A stretch of 64,000 bases of DNA from contig BDSL01000015.1 of assembly GCA_003116995.1 (NCBI GenBank), positions 496,001 to 560,000 of the forward strand. Direction: 5' to 3'. The notes beneath the pieces are model-generated. The model saw only the letters and a list, made by a program, of their open reading frames with translations. It was not told the DNA's origin and searched no databases. The stretch is from Yamagishiella unicocca. Its lineage: Eukaryota > Chlorophyta > Chlorophyceae > Chlamydomonadales > Volvocaceae. Shown one piece after another: positions 12,401 through 23,917 of this stretch. Every line of letters begins with the position of its first letter. Position 1 is the first letter of the stretch. The position numbers and the translations under genes are program-made.

Positions 12401-14426
12401 CATGGGCGGCGGAGTGGCCTTTGCGTACGACAAGGCCTCGGCGGCGGAGGGCCAGTCGCTGGCAACGCACACGCGTCCCACGCTCCGCATCAACAACTCA
12501 TTCATCGACTCCAACGTCGTGTCGACAGCGGCGACGGCGGCGGCTGCGCCGCCGCCGCCCGGCGCCGGCGACGCCGCCGTGCGCTTCGGCGTCGACGGCA
12601 GTTGGCAGACCGTTGGCGGCGGCGTGGCGGTGGTGGGCGCCGTACGCGCATCCTTGGTGGCGACGGAGGTCACCAACAACGCCGCCAGCGGCTCCGATAG
12701 CGGCGGCGGCGGCGGCGGCGGCGGATTGTACTGCGGCGGCGGCGCCGCGCTGGTGGTGATGGGCGTGAAGCTTGCCGTCAACGTCGCCCCCGCCGGCGGC
12801 GGGGGCGTCCTGGGGAGCGGCTGCGTGAGCCTGGAGTTTGTAGCTTCCAACATCACCGGCTGCAAGAGCTCCGGCGGTGCCGGCGGCGCCGTGCACTCGC
12901 AGTCAGTGGGTTCGGTCGCCGTGGCCCAATGCCGCATGAACGGCAACGTCGCCGTGACCGGCGGGGCGATGTACGTCTCCTCCGGCGGCAACGGCGGCAA
13001 CGGCGGCAACGGCGCCGACGGCGCCGTCGCCGCTCCGGAGTACGGCGTGTTCCTCATGTACCGCACCCTCCTCTTCACCAACTACGCGGTGCTCCCCCCC
13101 AGCGGCGCCGAAGGCGCCGACCAGGTGGACGAGCTGTACGACGGGTACGGCGGCGGTCTATTCCTCGACGGCCGCCTGGCGGCGGCGCTGGTGCAGAGCG
13201 AGATCTTGTACGGCAACACCGCCGCCGCGCAGGGCTCCGCCCTTGTGTCCACGTTGGGATGCGCCCGGAGCATCGTCGCGTCCTCCCTGGATCCCTTTGC
13301 GGCTGCGGCGGTGGCCGCCGCCAGGGCGGCGGCGCCTGCCGTACCATGGGCGGGGGCCGTCGCCGCCGCCGTGCCCGCCGCGTGGGCTGCGCTCCGGAAC
13401 CTGCCGCCGCCCTCGGGCTGCACGCTGCTGGCCCTCAGCGACACGTGGCTGCCGGCGCTGAGCCCGCCCGGCGGCACCGCAGCACGCATCAGCAGCGTGT
13501 GGGTCGTTGACGCACGAGTGCTGGGCGTGGGCTGCCGCTTCAGCAACTTGACGAGGCCCCCGCCGGCGCCGGCCGTCGGCGGCAGCCTGGGCGCGGGGCC
13601 GCTGACGGAGGAGGAAGCGGCGCTGGTGGCAGCGGAGGAGGCGGCGCTGCTGGAAGCCGTCGCAGCCCGACCCGCAGGTACGTGATGCGGCCGCCAAAGG
13701 ATGGATGCGTGTAGTACAGTACGGCACAATGTGGTGGACGTACTTCGTGCGCGGAGTACTGTACGGCACAGTCTGGTGACGGTGAGTGCTGCAGCGGCAC
13801 CGGTGCTCCTCATCAGCCCCGCCCCATCCCCCCCCCGGGGGACCTGAGTAACCGGGGCTTCTCGCCAACTCCGGCCTCCGTCGTACATCTTACGCCAAGA
13901 AGTGATCCCCCTACCGCCGGTCGCCCTGACCCGCTCGCTAATCCCCATCCCAACAGAATTGGAGTCCGTGCTGCAGCAGTGCCGCGCGCCGGTACCCAGG
14001 CCGCCGCCAACAACGCCGCCGCGGACGCCGCTACCTATGCCGCCGGAGCTGCCGCCACCTACGCCGCCATCTATGCCGCCGGAGCTGCCGCCATCTATGC
14101 CGCCACCGATGCCGCCATCTATGCCGCTACCTATGCCGCCGGAGCTGCCGGCGCCTGAGCCGGTGTCGCAGGCGCCACCACCGGATCCGCAACAGCCGCC
14201 GCGGAAGCGAAACCCACCTCCGCGGCCACCACCGCCGCGACCGGTTCGACCGCGGTCGCCGCCGCCGCGGCCACCACCTCCGCGACCGGCTCGACCTCCC
14301 CCGCCCCGGCCCCCGGCGCCCGGGCCACCCGGGTCGCCAGCGCCGCAGGGCCAGCCGCCTCCAGCGCCCCAGTCGCTGCTGCTGCCGCCAGAGACGCCGG
14401 ACGCGTTGCCGCCTCCGGAGTGGTAG
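3411..14426 (+). CDS. Giant secreted GGA/NxA-repeat (Pmp-like, probable beta-helix) protein with proline-rich ends
   Basis: Fifteen phase-consistent exons: 3411..3867, 4032..4210, 4521..5297, 5515..5663, 6188..6430, 6748..6892, 7227..7712, 7945..8091, 8266..9967, 10148..10357, 10501..10752, 11213..11527, 11779..12116, 12381..13677, 13957..14426. They sum to 2,388 codons plus stop. Residues 1-23 form a signal peptide (hydrophobic core LVILLSFLSITLS). A Pro-rich stretch follows (about 40-110). Then come more than 30 repeats of the form NxA...GSGGA(V/I/L/F), for example FRENTALGGSGGALAAL and WGNTAQGSGGAIFHM. These match the GGAI plus Asn motifs of chlamydial polymorphic membrane proteins, which form right-handed beta-helices. 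Exon 9 also encodes long polyalanine. The last exon is an MPPELP-rich, hydroxyproline-glycoprotein-like tail ending PPPEW. No membrane helix is seen, so an extracellular or wall location is inferred. Exon 3 could begin further upstream, and coding might extend past 14426 by other splicing. Confidence 0.72.
7701..7872 (+). repeat. Tandem repeat of about 50 bp that multiplies a splice donor (intron 7 of the giant gene)
   Basis: The end of exon 7 reads CTGCAG|GTGGGTTGG. The same block recurs three more times inside the intron (about 7751, 7806 and 7853), separated by near-identical CCCATGGGTCGGCACC-type spacers. Four potential donors therefore lie in a row. The first keeps the frame into exon 8. 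Confidence 0.75.
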
Positions 14427-15418
14427 CTCGGCTCGGGGAGTGATAGCTCGGATAGCCTCCGGAGCGGTAGCTCGGCTCGGCTGCCGGTGCCACCGGCTCC
14501 TCCGGCCCCGATTCTCCTCGGCCGCGAAGAGCCGCTCGGCGACACGGACCTCGGCGGCAGGGGTCTGTCTCGGCAGGTCCCAAACTGTGATTTTACGTGC
14601 CCGGCTGCTCCTGGGAAGATGCGATCGGGCCAGCTCCCAAGACCAGCAGCTCCCGCTGCAACGGCACCAGGTTGGCTGTTGTTCGCTGGCCGGGGAGGTC
14701 CAGGTTTTCAACGCAGCTGGGCTTGGAGGCGTTCCGCAGCCTGGCAGCACTGCGCCGCCTGGCAGCACTGCGCCGCCTGGCAGCACTGCGCCGCCTGGCA
14801 GCACTGCGCCGCCTGGCAGCACTGCGCCGCCTGGCAGCACTGCGCCGCCTGGCAGCACTGCGCCGCCTGGCAGCACTGCGCTGCCGCCGCTACCGCCGCC
14901 CCGCGAACGGTGCGACGCGGTGTGCTCGACGGCCCGTCGGGCTCGGCGTACGACAAACGACATGCCAAAGATGAGCTACGATTGCCTTTTGACGGCAGCG
15001 CCGGCGCCGGTGGCGGGCCTGCCAGCCGCCATCTCCGCCGCCACCGCCGTGTGGCACGCCGCAGCGTGGGCCTGCCTCGGGCTGACTATATTCCAGCCCG
15101 GGCCTCTTCTCCTTTTCCGATCTGCCGGCTTTCTCTCTACCTGGGCCGTAACCGCACGGTGCCGTTGGGACCTGCAGACAGGTCTTTTTGCCGGGTGGTT
15201 GGCGACATGGGCCACCTGCACTCGGGGTGTGTGTGTGTGTATGTGTGCGCATGTCTCTTCCCCATGCTGCACGGCGCCGCACGTATCGACTGCGGGCACG
15301 CCGCGATGGCCGGTGAGCTGGTCCTCCTTCAGTACCGTTTTGGTACTGTTGGTTGTTTTAGTAGTTGGAAACGTGTCAATGCGTCTGCTGCCGGTGACAG
15401 CAGCGCTGCGCGGGGGGG
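14427..15418. other. Region downstream of the giant gene, no assigned gene
   Basis: The plus strand stays open in several frames. One frame contains eight PPGSTA hexapeptides. I found no splice-consistent join to exon 15 and no TGTAA before about 16668, so this may be a long 3' UTR, an alternative 3' end or spacer. Confidence 0.4.
14739..14882 (+). repeat. 18-bp minisatellite, about 8 copies
   Basis: Perfect or near-perfect tandem copies of gcctggcagcactgcgcc. Because the unit is six codons long, every frame stays open; one plus frame reads PPGSTA repeated. Confidence 0.9.
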
Positions 15419-18400
15419 CCAGGAGCCCCCGGGGCTCAGGACCAGGCCTGTGGGCGTCGTCGCCTCCTGGCTGTGGCGAGACCCACCACATCAGAGTAAT
15501 GCAGCACTGGGGCCGCAGCCAGCCGGCTTGCGCTCGCCGAAGAGTACCGTACAGTTAGCAGTCGTAGCAGTCGTAGCAGTCGTAGCAGTCATAGCAGTCA
15601 TAGCAGTCTACAGACGCAAGTGTCCTTTACCAAGTCGTGTACGTGTGTGTATCCCTTTGTCCATTGCGCGCGTAGTGAGTATGCGAAGCAATGTCTCCCG
15701 GCTGGGACTCGCGGGTCCCCAAGGGCGCATATACATCTATGTCATTGTACCGACGATGGGATGGGCCGTGTGACCATTCCTGCACGTCTCTCCCCTACGT
15801 GGAGGCGTGAGGGCGTTTCCCTGCCGTGGCTGCCTAGCACATGAGCCCGCCCCCGGGGGGAGCGGCGGCCCAGGTTTCAGCCCGCAAGGCGCGGGCGCTG
15901 TTGGGGAGCAGCCCGCACCGAAGGACCGTAGTAATATTAGTAGGATTGGGGTAGGTTGTGGGATTTACCATTCGGGACATTGTTAGGGTGTAGGACACGA
16001 TTTTCAAGGGGCAGTGCTGCCGCCGAGAGCCCCCTCGAGCCTCGACACTCTGGGTTGGGGGCGGTCTATTGGCATAGTGAGCGCGAAGCGCACTAGTTGA
16101 GTCAGCGAGAGAGAGAGAGAGAGACCGTGGCAGAGGTGCTACCAGCCAGGCATTAGTCCTCGCAAGCGTACTGGAAATGCGATGAACGCGCGGGACAAAG
16201 GGAGTGACAGAGTGCCATCGCGATATTTGTTAGGGAATTGTCTTCGCTCTCTTAGGTGAGACGCCTTTTGCTGAGATCTGCGATGTAGACGGGATTGCCT
16301 TCGTTCCAGGTGGGCTCCCTCGTCTTTTGCTCGGCTTTGTGGCATTGGCTGTCCAAGAGTTGTTCTTTTGCTATCCGTTTACAGTTGTCCGTGCGAGAAA
16401 TCGTGGGCACACGTGGCATCGTAATAGCCTTTTTACTTTTTGCATGAATCGGTGTGCTCTGGTTTTATTGACCCAACCAACGGTGCAGTCCACAGCACCT
16501 ACGATCTGTGTACACCTCGCCCGTACGGTTGGTCCCCCCTAGCTGTGCGCACTTGGAATGGTGGCAAACGAGGTGCAGGGCGTGGCGCATGCGCGTTAGG
16601 GTGCATGATGACCCATGGATCAGACCTTACGACTCAATGGCCCCCCTTCCAGGTGTTTTTCCTTCCCTGTAATCAACAAGCGGTTTCCTTCGCTGCAATC
16701 AGGAAATTCGAATTGATGACCCCCCGTTCCAGTTGTCTTCCTTTGCTGGAACCAACAAGGTGTTTTGCTTTGCTACACCGGTAATCAACGAAGTAGCGTC
16801 TCAGCCCCGTGGGCCGCGTATGCTGCAGGAAGGACTGCCAGTACCAGAGACAAACATGCCCTTGTACGCGCTGCCTCAATTTGTTTATACGTCATCGACA
16901 GGTGGCTCAGCTGCCCTCTGCAGCGCTCCTCGCGTTCCGACGCCATGGGCTGAGGAGCGTTACACGCAACCGTTGTACCGTACAGGAGCGTTACAAGCAA
17001 CCGTGGTACCGTGCAGGAGCGCTCCACACGACCCTCTTGACGGCCGCAAAACAGCACGGCTGATGGCTGCCTGCACCTGTCGCGCCAAAGACCTAACCGG
17101 ACTTACGCAGCTCCTAGCCGTACGTAATGCGGGTCACGGCCCGTCGTACCCACAAGCAGCCCCCGGAGGCCCCCCTCCAGTACGGTCTTCAGACGCGGGC
17201 CGCAGCCACATGACTGGCACGTCCAGCCGTCCGGAGCTCACAGCAGCCAGGTGGACGACGCACCCTGCTGTGGAGGTGAGGGAGGGGGTGGTGCCGCGAT
17301 GAGTGAGTAGCGGGTTGAGCCCGGAAGGTGGAGGGAAAGAAGAGCCCATGCAGATGAGAGAGGATGGCGGATGCGCAGATTGGAGCTGTGGATGGACGCA
17401 GGACTGGTGCCGATGCCGCGGAGGATGGGCTCGAGAGCATGCAGCTTGGGAGGGCGCCAACCTTCACGGCGACCTTGCTGGCCCTCTGCGCACCCGTACC
17501 AGGCGGAGCACCATCGACGAGCTTTTCCCTCCCGCTCTTGAGCAGTGCACCGACACAGGCGCCGCCACCAGCCGACCACATGACCCCTGCTGTTACTGCT
17601 GCTACTGTGAGGCGCCGGCTGGTCGCAACCATGACGCACCGTGTTGGGGAGGGGGGCGTCGTGTCGTGTAGTGTCCAGGTGTTCGGTCGTCTTCCGTTCG
17701 TCCTCCTAGTCCAGCAGCCGTTCTCGACCTTTCAGAGCCACCTCTTAGTGACCGACCCCTGGGTCATCGTAGCAGCTGGAACGAAGGTTAGTCGCTTCGC
17801 TGGTAGTGCACCAGAGACGGTGCCACGCTGACGACTGCATGCGGCAGCGACGGCGACCAGCGGCCCGAACTAAGGCCAGGCGCAGCCTCCGAGCGAGCAG
17901 ACGTACGGCACGGCAGCGTCGCCGTACCAGCTGCGCACGTGCTCACAGCTTGACGAGCTGCGCCACGAAGAAGCCCTCGTACGTTGGTCCCGGAGCGACG
18001 CGCACGCAGGCCGCCAGCTGGTTTCGGAGCGCCTCGCCGCCGGACTGCCCGCGGCCAAACAGCCCAGCGCCGCTGCCGGCGGCGGCGGCGTCCCTGGCGG
18101 CGGCGGCCCACCAGGTGCTACCCTCGATCAGCGCGGGGTAGGTGCAGCCAGGGCGGTGGGCCTCCAGCGCCTGTCGCAAGGAGACGCTGTCTCTACCGCA
18201 TGCCGCGGCGGCGGCGGCGGCGGCGGCAGCGGTGACCGGCTCCAGGAGGGGTCCCTGAAAGGCAAGGCGGGGCTCCACCAGGCGAAGCCCGCCCACCCGG
18301 CCCAGCAGCCACGCTACCACCTGTGGCGGTGGCGGAGATACTTGTCAACCGCCGCCGTACGGCCCTTCGTCCCTACTTGCCGGGTTCTCTGATGCACGTG

Positions 18401-18543
18401 CTTCCCTTTCCTTCCCTTCCTTTCGCCCTTTGTCGCCTATTGGATTTTGTCCACCATCTGTCACGGCACTGCCACTCGGGCGCAGTCCTCCCCCGCCCCG
18501 CATACACCCGTGCAGCACGTACCGCCTCGTTCTCCTGGGGGTT
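15419..18543. repeat. Tandem segmental duplication, left copy (about 3.13 kb)
   Basis: Starts at CCAGGAGCCCCCGGGG and is repeated almost base for base from 18546. Differences seen: the number of gtcgtagca nonamers (three here, five in the right copy), the length of a GA tract near 16110, and a handful of single-base changes (for example near 16275, 16374, 16403, 17306, 17734 and 18451). It contains open frames such as 16733..17302 (189 codons) with no family I recognise, and a copy of the last methyltransferase exon (17943..18320). No transposase, reverse transcriptase or terminal repeat was seen. Confidence 0.92.
17943..18543 (-). pseudogene. Stranded 3' end of the NOL1/NOP2/Sun methyltransferase gene
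   Basis: 17943..18320 repeats the terminal exon of the complete gene, including the C-terminal block PGPTYEGFFVAQLVKL and the TGA. Upstream lie the final intron and only the last codons of the preceding exon (NPQENEA region), after which the duplication ends at 18543. The catalytic exons are absent, so this copy cannot encode the enzyme. It was made by the duplication, not by retroposition, since the intron is retained. Confidence 0.85.
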
Positions 18544-18545
18544 CT

Positions 18546-21500
18546 CCAGGAGCCCCCGGGGCTCAGGACCAGGCCTGTGGGCGTCGTCGCCTCCTGGCTG
18601 TGGCGAGACCCACCACATCAGAGTAATGCAGCACTGGGGCCGCAGCCAGCCGGCTTGCGCTCGCCGAAGAGTACCGTACAGTTAGCAGTCGTAGCAGTCG
18701 TAGCAGTCGTAGCAGTCGTAGCAGTCGTAGCAGTCATAGCAGTCATAGCAGTCTACAGACGCAAGTGTCCTTTACCAAGTCGTGTACGTGTGTGTATCCC
18801 TTTGTCCATTGCGCGCGTAGTGAGTATGCGAAGCAATGTCTCCCGGCTGGGACTCGCGGGTCCCCAAGGGCGCATATACATCTATGTCATTGTACCGACG
18901 ATGGGATGGGCCGTGTGACCATTCCTGCACGTCTCTCCCCTACGTGGAGGCGTGAGGGCGTTTCCCTGCCGTGGCTGCCTAGCACATGAGCCCGCCCCCG
19001 GGGGGAGCGGCGGCCCAGGTTTCAGCCCGCAAGGCGCGGGCGCTGTTGGGGAGCAGCCCGCACCGAAGGACCGTAGTAATATTAGTAGGATTGGGGTAGG
19101 TTGTGGGATTTACCATTCGGGACATTGTTAGGGTGTAGGACACGATTTTCAAGGGGCAGTGCTGCCGCCGAGAGCCCCCTCGAGCCTCGACACTCTGGGT
19201 TGGGGGCGGTCTATTGGCATAGTGAGCGCGAAGCGCACTAGTTGAGTCAGCGAGAGAGAGAGAGAGAGAGAGACCGTGGCAGAGGTGCTACCAGCCAGGC
19301 ATTAGTCCTCGCAAGCGTACTGGAAATGCGATGAACGCGCGGGACAAAGGGAGTGACAGAGTGCCATCGCGATATTTGTTAGGGAATTGTCTTCGCTCTC
19401 TTAGGTGAGACGCCTTTTGCTGAGATCTGCGATGCAGCCGGGATTGCCTTCGTTCCAGGTGGGCTCCCTCGTCTTTTGCTCGGCTTTGTGGCATTGGCTG
19501 TCCAAGAGTTGTTCTTTTGCTTTCCGTTTACAGTTGTCCGTGCGAGAAATCGTGGGCACACGCGGCATCGTAATAGCCTTTTTACTTTTTGCATGAATCG
19601 GTGTGCTCTGGTTTTATTGACCCAACCAACGGTGCAGTCCACAGCACCTACGATCTGTGTACACCTCGCCCGTACGGTTGGTCCCCCCTAGCTGTGCGCA
19701 CTTGGAATGGTGGCAAACGAGGTGCAGGGCGTGGCGCATGCGCGTTAGGGTGCATGATGACCCATGGATCAGACCTTACGACTCAATGGCCCCCCCTTCC
19801 AGGTGTTTTTCCTTCCCTGTAATCAACAAGCGGTTTCCTTCGCTGCAATCAGGAAATTCGAATTGATGACCCCCCGTTCCAGTTGTCTTCCTTTGCTGGA
19901 ACCAACAAGGTGTTTTGCTTTGCTACACCGGTAATCAACGAAGTAGCGTCTCAGCCCCGTGGGCCGCGTATGCTGCAGGAAGGACTGCCAGTACCAGAGA
20001 CAAACATGCCCTTGTACGCGCTGCCTCAATTTGTTTATACGTCATCGACAGGTGGCTCAGCTGCCCTCTGCAGCGCTCCTCGCGTTCCGACGCCATGGGC
20101 TGAGGAGCGTTACACGCAACCGTTGTACCGTACAGGAGCGTTACAAGCAACCGTGGTACCGTGCAGGAGCGCTCCACACGACCCTCTTGACGGCCGCAAA
20201 ACAGCACGGCTGATGGCTGCCTGCACCTGTCGCGCCAAAGACCTAACCGGACTTACGCAGCTCCTAGCCGTACGTAATGCGGGTCACGGCCCGTCGTACC
20301 CACAAGCAGCCCCCGGAGGCCCCCCTCCAGTACGGTCTTCAGACGCGGGCCGCAGCCACATGACTGGCACGTCCAGCCGTCCGGAGCTCACAGCAGCCAG
20401 GTGGACGACGCACCCTGCTGTGGAGGTGAGGGAGGGGGTGGTGCCGCGATGAGTGAGTAGCGAGTTGAGCCCGGAAGGTGGAGGGAAAGAAGAGCCCATG
20501 CAGATGAGAGAGGATGGCGGATGCGCAGATTGGAGCTGTGGATGGACGCAGGACTGGTGCCGATGCCGCGGAGGATGGGCTCGAGAGCATGCAGCTTGGG
20601 AGGGCGCCAACCTTCACGGCGACCTTGCTGGCCCTCTGCGCACCCGTACCAGGCGGAGCACCATCGACGAGCTTTTCCCTCCCGCTCTTGAGCAGTGCAC
20701 CGACACAGGCGCCGCCACCAGCCGACCACATGACCCCTGCTGTTACTGCTGCTACTGTGAGGCGCCGGCTGGTCGCAACCATGACGCACCGTGTTGGGGA
20801 GGGGGGCGTCGTGTCGTGTAGTGTCCAGGTGTTCGGTCGTCTTCCGTTCGTCCTCCTAGTCCAGCAGCCGTTCTCGACCTTTCAAAGCCACCTCTTAGTG
20901 ACCGACCCCTGGGTCATCGTAGCAGCTGGAACGAAGGTTAGTCGCTTCGCTGGTAGTGCACCAGAGACGGTGCCACGCTGACGACTGCATGCGGCAGCGA
21001 CGGCGACCAGCGGCCCGAACTAAGGCCAGGCGCAGCCTCCGAGCGAGCAGACGTACGGCACGGCAGCGTCGCCGTACCAGCTGCGCACGTGCTCACAGCT
21101 TGACGAGCTGCGCCACGAAGAAGCCCTCGTACGTTGGTCCCGGAGCGACGCGCACGCAGGCCGCCAGCTGGTTTCGGAGCGCCTCGCCGCCGGACTGCCC
21201 GCGGCCAAACAGCCCAGCGCCGCTGCCGGCGGCGGCGGCGTCCCTGGCGGCGGCGGCCCACCAGGTGCTACCCTCGATCAGCGCGGGGTAGGTGCAGCCA
21301 GGGCGGTGGGCCTCCAGCGCCTGTCGCAAGGAGACGCTGTCTCTACCGCATGCCGCGGCGGCGGCGGCGGCGGCGGCAGCGGTGACCGGCTCCAGGAGGG
21401 GTCCCTGAAAGGCAAGGCGGGGCTCCACCAGGCGAAGCCCGCCCACCCGGCCCAGCAGCCACGCTACCACCTGTGGCGGTGGCGGAGATACTTGTCAACC

Positions 21501-21693
21501 GCCGCCGTACGGCCCTTCGTCCCTACTTGCCGGGTTCTCTGATGCACGTGCTTCCCTTTCCTTCCCTTCCTTTCGCCCTTTGTCGCCTATTGGATTTTGT
21601 ACACCATCTGTCACGGCACTGCCACTCGGGCGCAGTCCTCCCCCGCCCCGCATACACCCGTGCAGCACGTACCGCCTCGTTCTCCTGGGGGTT
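18546..21693. repeat. Tandem segmental duplication, right copy (about 3.15 kb)
   Basis: Offset is 3127 bp at the left end and 3150 bp at the right end, the difference being microsatellite growth. At 21694 the copies diverge: this one continues into intact methyltransferase coding sequence, so the right end is the ancestral context. Outside the terminal exon (21093..21470) and last intron I find no recognised gene. The open frames at 19883..20452 and 20514..20981 match those of the left copy. Confidence 0.92.
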
Positions 21694-23917
21694 GATCGTA
21701 CAGGTGCTGTACACGAGGCTGCCCCCCCGCCGCAGCAGCCGCGCGGCGCGCAACAGCAGCTGCCTCTGGCGCGCCGCGTAGCGGCCCACGTGGCGCTCGT
21801 CCCAGTCGCTGTAGCTGCTCGGCCGCTGCAGCTGCAGCCGCCCCAGGCCGCTGCACGGCGCATCCACCAAGATCCTGTCGTACACTCCTGTCTCCGCCTC
21901 GTCCCGCTCCGGCGTCTCGCCAAAGCCGCCGGCACCCATGCGGCTGCTGTTGCTGCTGCCGCCGCTGCTGCGGCCTCCTTCGTAGCGTCCTTCAGCGGCT
22001 GGGTGGTCCAGCGGCAGTCCCCGCTCGTCCACCCGCAACCTGACACCATCCGCATGCACCGCAACGACGCAGCCGCGCCGCCACAACCCGCTCGCAGCCG
22101 CCGGAAGCTCGTTGCCGCCGTCACTACCGGACGCGCCGCCCGCCCGCCCTTCTCGCTGCCGCCGCTGCCGCCACTGCGGCTGATGCTCGTGCTGCTGCAA
22201 GTTCCCTAGGTTGCTCTTCCTCCCGGAGCGGCTGTCCTCATGGCACTCTTCAGGACGATGTTGTTGTTGTTGGTGGTCTGGCACCAGCCGATCCACGTTA
22301 AACTGCAGCCGCTGCAGGCGGGGCCAGCTGGGGCGGGCAGGGAGGAAGGTTGGAGCGGCGGGGAGGGGGTTTGGAGCGGCCCGATGCAGCGGATGCGTGC
22401 AGCACCGCAAGCGGCACTCCGTGTGTGTCCTCAGGTTCAGACCTGATGGCCACCAGCATCGGCCCCCGCCACCCTCCACACGCGCTCACTAACCCCACCC
22501 ACTCGCCGGGGGTTTTCGACTCCCATCCCTCCCCTCCCCTCCCCTGCGCCTCGTCCCCCCCCCCACCTGGCATCTTCTAGGCCTCATTCCTCTCCATATG
22601 TCGGCACACACGGGCTTCCTCCCCTCCCCACCTGGCATCCACCGCCAGCAGCGTCCCACGGTTGCCCATCAGCTCCGCCAGCAGGGCCGTCTTGCCGCCG
22701 GGGGCCGCACACAAGTCTAGCACGCGCAGGCCCCCGTCTTCGCCACCGCGCGCAGCCTCAGCCGCCGCCGACGAGCCCGCAGGTCCTTCTCGCCCCCTTG
22801 CGGCCCTTGCGGCCGCTCCGGCTCCCATCAGCACGAGCGCGGGCAGCATACTGGCCAGCCCCATAAAGTACACGGCGCCGCTCTGGGCAGCCAGCGGCAT
22901 GGGGTGCGGTGGGAAGGTGTAGTGAGGTGAGGCAGAGCGGAACCGGTGGGGTGAGGTGTGTGATGAGGTGGGCAGGGTCGCATGCAGTCGGGTCGCACGT
23001 GTGGAAAGCTCAACGGACAGCAACAGTGGCGACAACGGGCAGACCCAGGCGGCCAGTCGAGGACTCTAGGGCCCCTAGGGCACCCTCCTCCCCCCAGACA
23101 CGCGGCCACTCGCACCCGCAGCGGCCCCAGCGAGTGCGCACTGGCGCCCACACGCATCGCCCGCCCGGCAGCAGCTGGCAGCAGGCGGGCCGGCCGGTGG
23201 TAGGCGCAGGTCTCCACCGGAGTGGCCGGGTCCAGGCCGAAGCCGGCAAGCACCTGCCGTACAGCATCTTCCTGCCGCTGCCGGGCAGGTGGTTCAGGTG
23301 TTTTTCCGTCAGGGTGGGGCGGGGCAGAGGTGAGCGGAAGGCGGGGGACTGTAACGTCAGGGGCGGGCAGGCAGGTCCCTGTGCGCGGCGATGCGTTCAG
23401 TAGGCGATGCCAGGCAGTATGGATCTGCAGCGTTGCCTGTGTTGTTGCGGTGTAGAAGTATAGGGCCCACTTGGATTCGTAGGACTATAGGGCCCACTAG
23501 GATTCGTAGGAGTAAAGGGCCCACTTGAATCCCGTGGGCTGTATGGGCCTCGCCGCACGTCGCTGCGCATCCCCGCCTGCAGACCGAAAGCCCGTGCAGC
23601 CGTACCTGCTGGAAGGCAGCCTGAGCGGCGAGCGAAGGAGGAGGAGGAGGAGCTGGAGGAGGAGGAGGCAAATGCGGAGCGGAAGCAGGGCCCCCCACAA
23701 TGCAGGCAGCGGTTTCGGGTGTTTCGGAGCTGGTGCTGGTGGGGCTGTGGGTCCCCAAGCGGAGGGCGTTCAAGCGGAAGGAGGGCTGCCGGGCCGCCGC
23801 AAATCCGTCTTGCCAAAACTGCCGCAGCAGGTCCGGGGGCAGGAAGGACGCCAGGTGGCGCTCGATGCCGCGCAGTCGCGCCGCGTCGGCAGCATCATCT
23901 CCTCGGGGACGGCTCAT
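21093..23917 (-). CDS. NOL1/NOP2/Sun family RNA cytosine-C5 methyltransferase
   Basis: SAM-dependent enzyme that makes 5-methylcytosine in rRNA or tRNA. Exons 23606..23917, 23116..23277, 22632..22882, 21673..22327 and 21093..21470 join in phase 0, 0, 2, 0 to give 585 residues. The N-terminus has LRQFWQDGFAAARQPSFRLN. SGAVYFMGLASMLPALVL precedes the SAM motif VLDLCAAPGGKT (about 211-223). SWPRLQRLQFNVDRLV follows. Motif IV is DAPCSG (Cys about 400) and motif VI is STCTINPQENE (Cys about 451), the cysteine pair used by this family. The C-terminus ends with EGFFVAQLVKL. A charged, low-complexity insert lies between about 265 and 385. Substrate and compartment cannot be told. The last exon lies inside the right copy of the 3.1-kb duplication. 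Confidence 0.88.

Noticed and set aside
13082..14963. Long Gly-rich minus-strand frames (up to 487 codons)
   Set aside because: Mirror images of the proline-rich and repeat exons of the plus-strand giant gene.
15419..21693. Transposon as the cause of the 3.1-kb repeat
   Set aside because: No terminal repeats, target-site duplication or transposition protein seen; a partial host gene with its intron is included.
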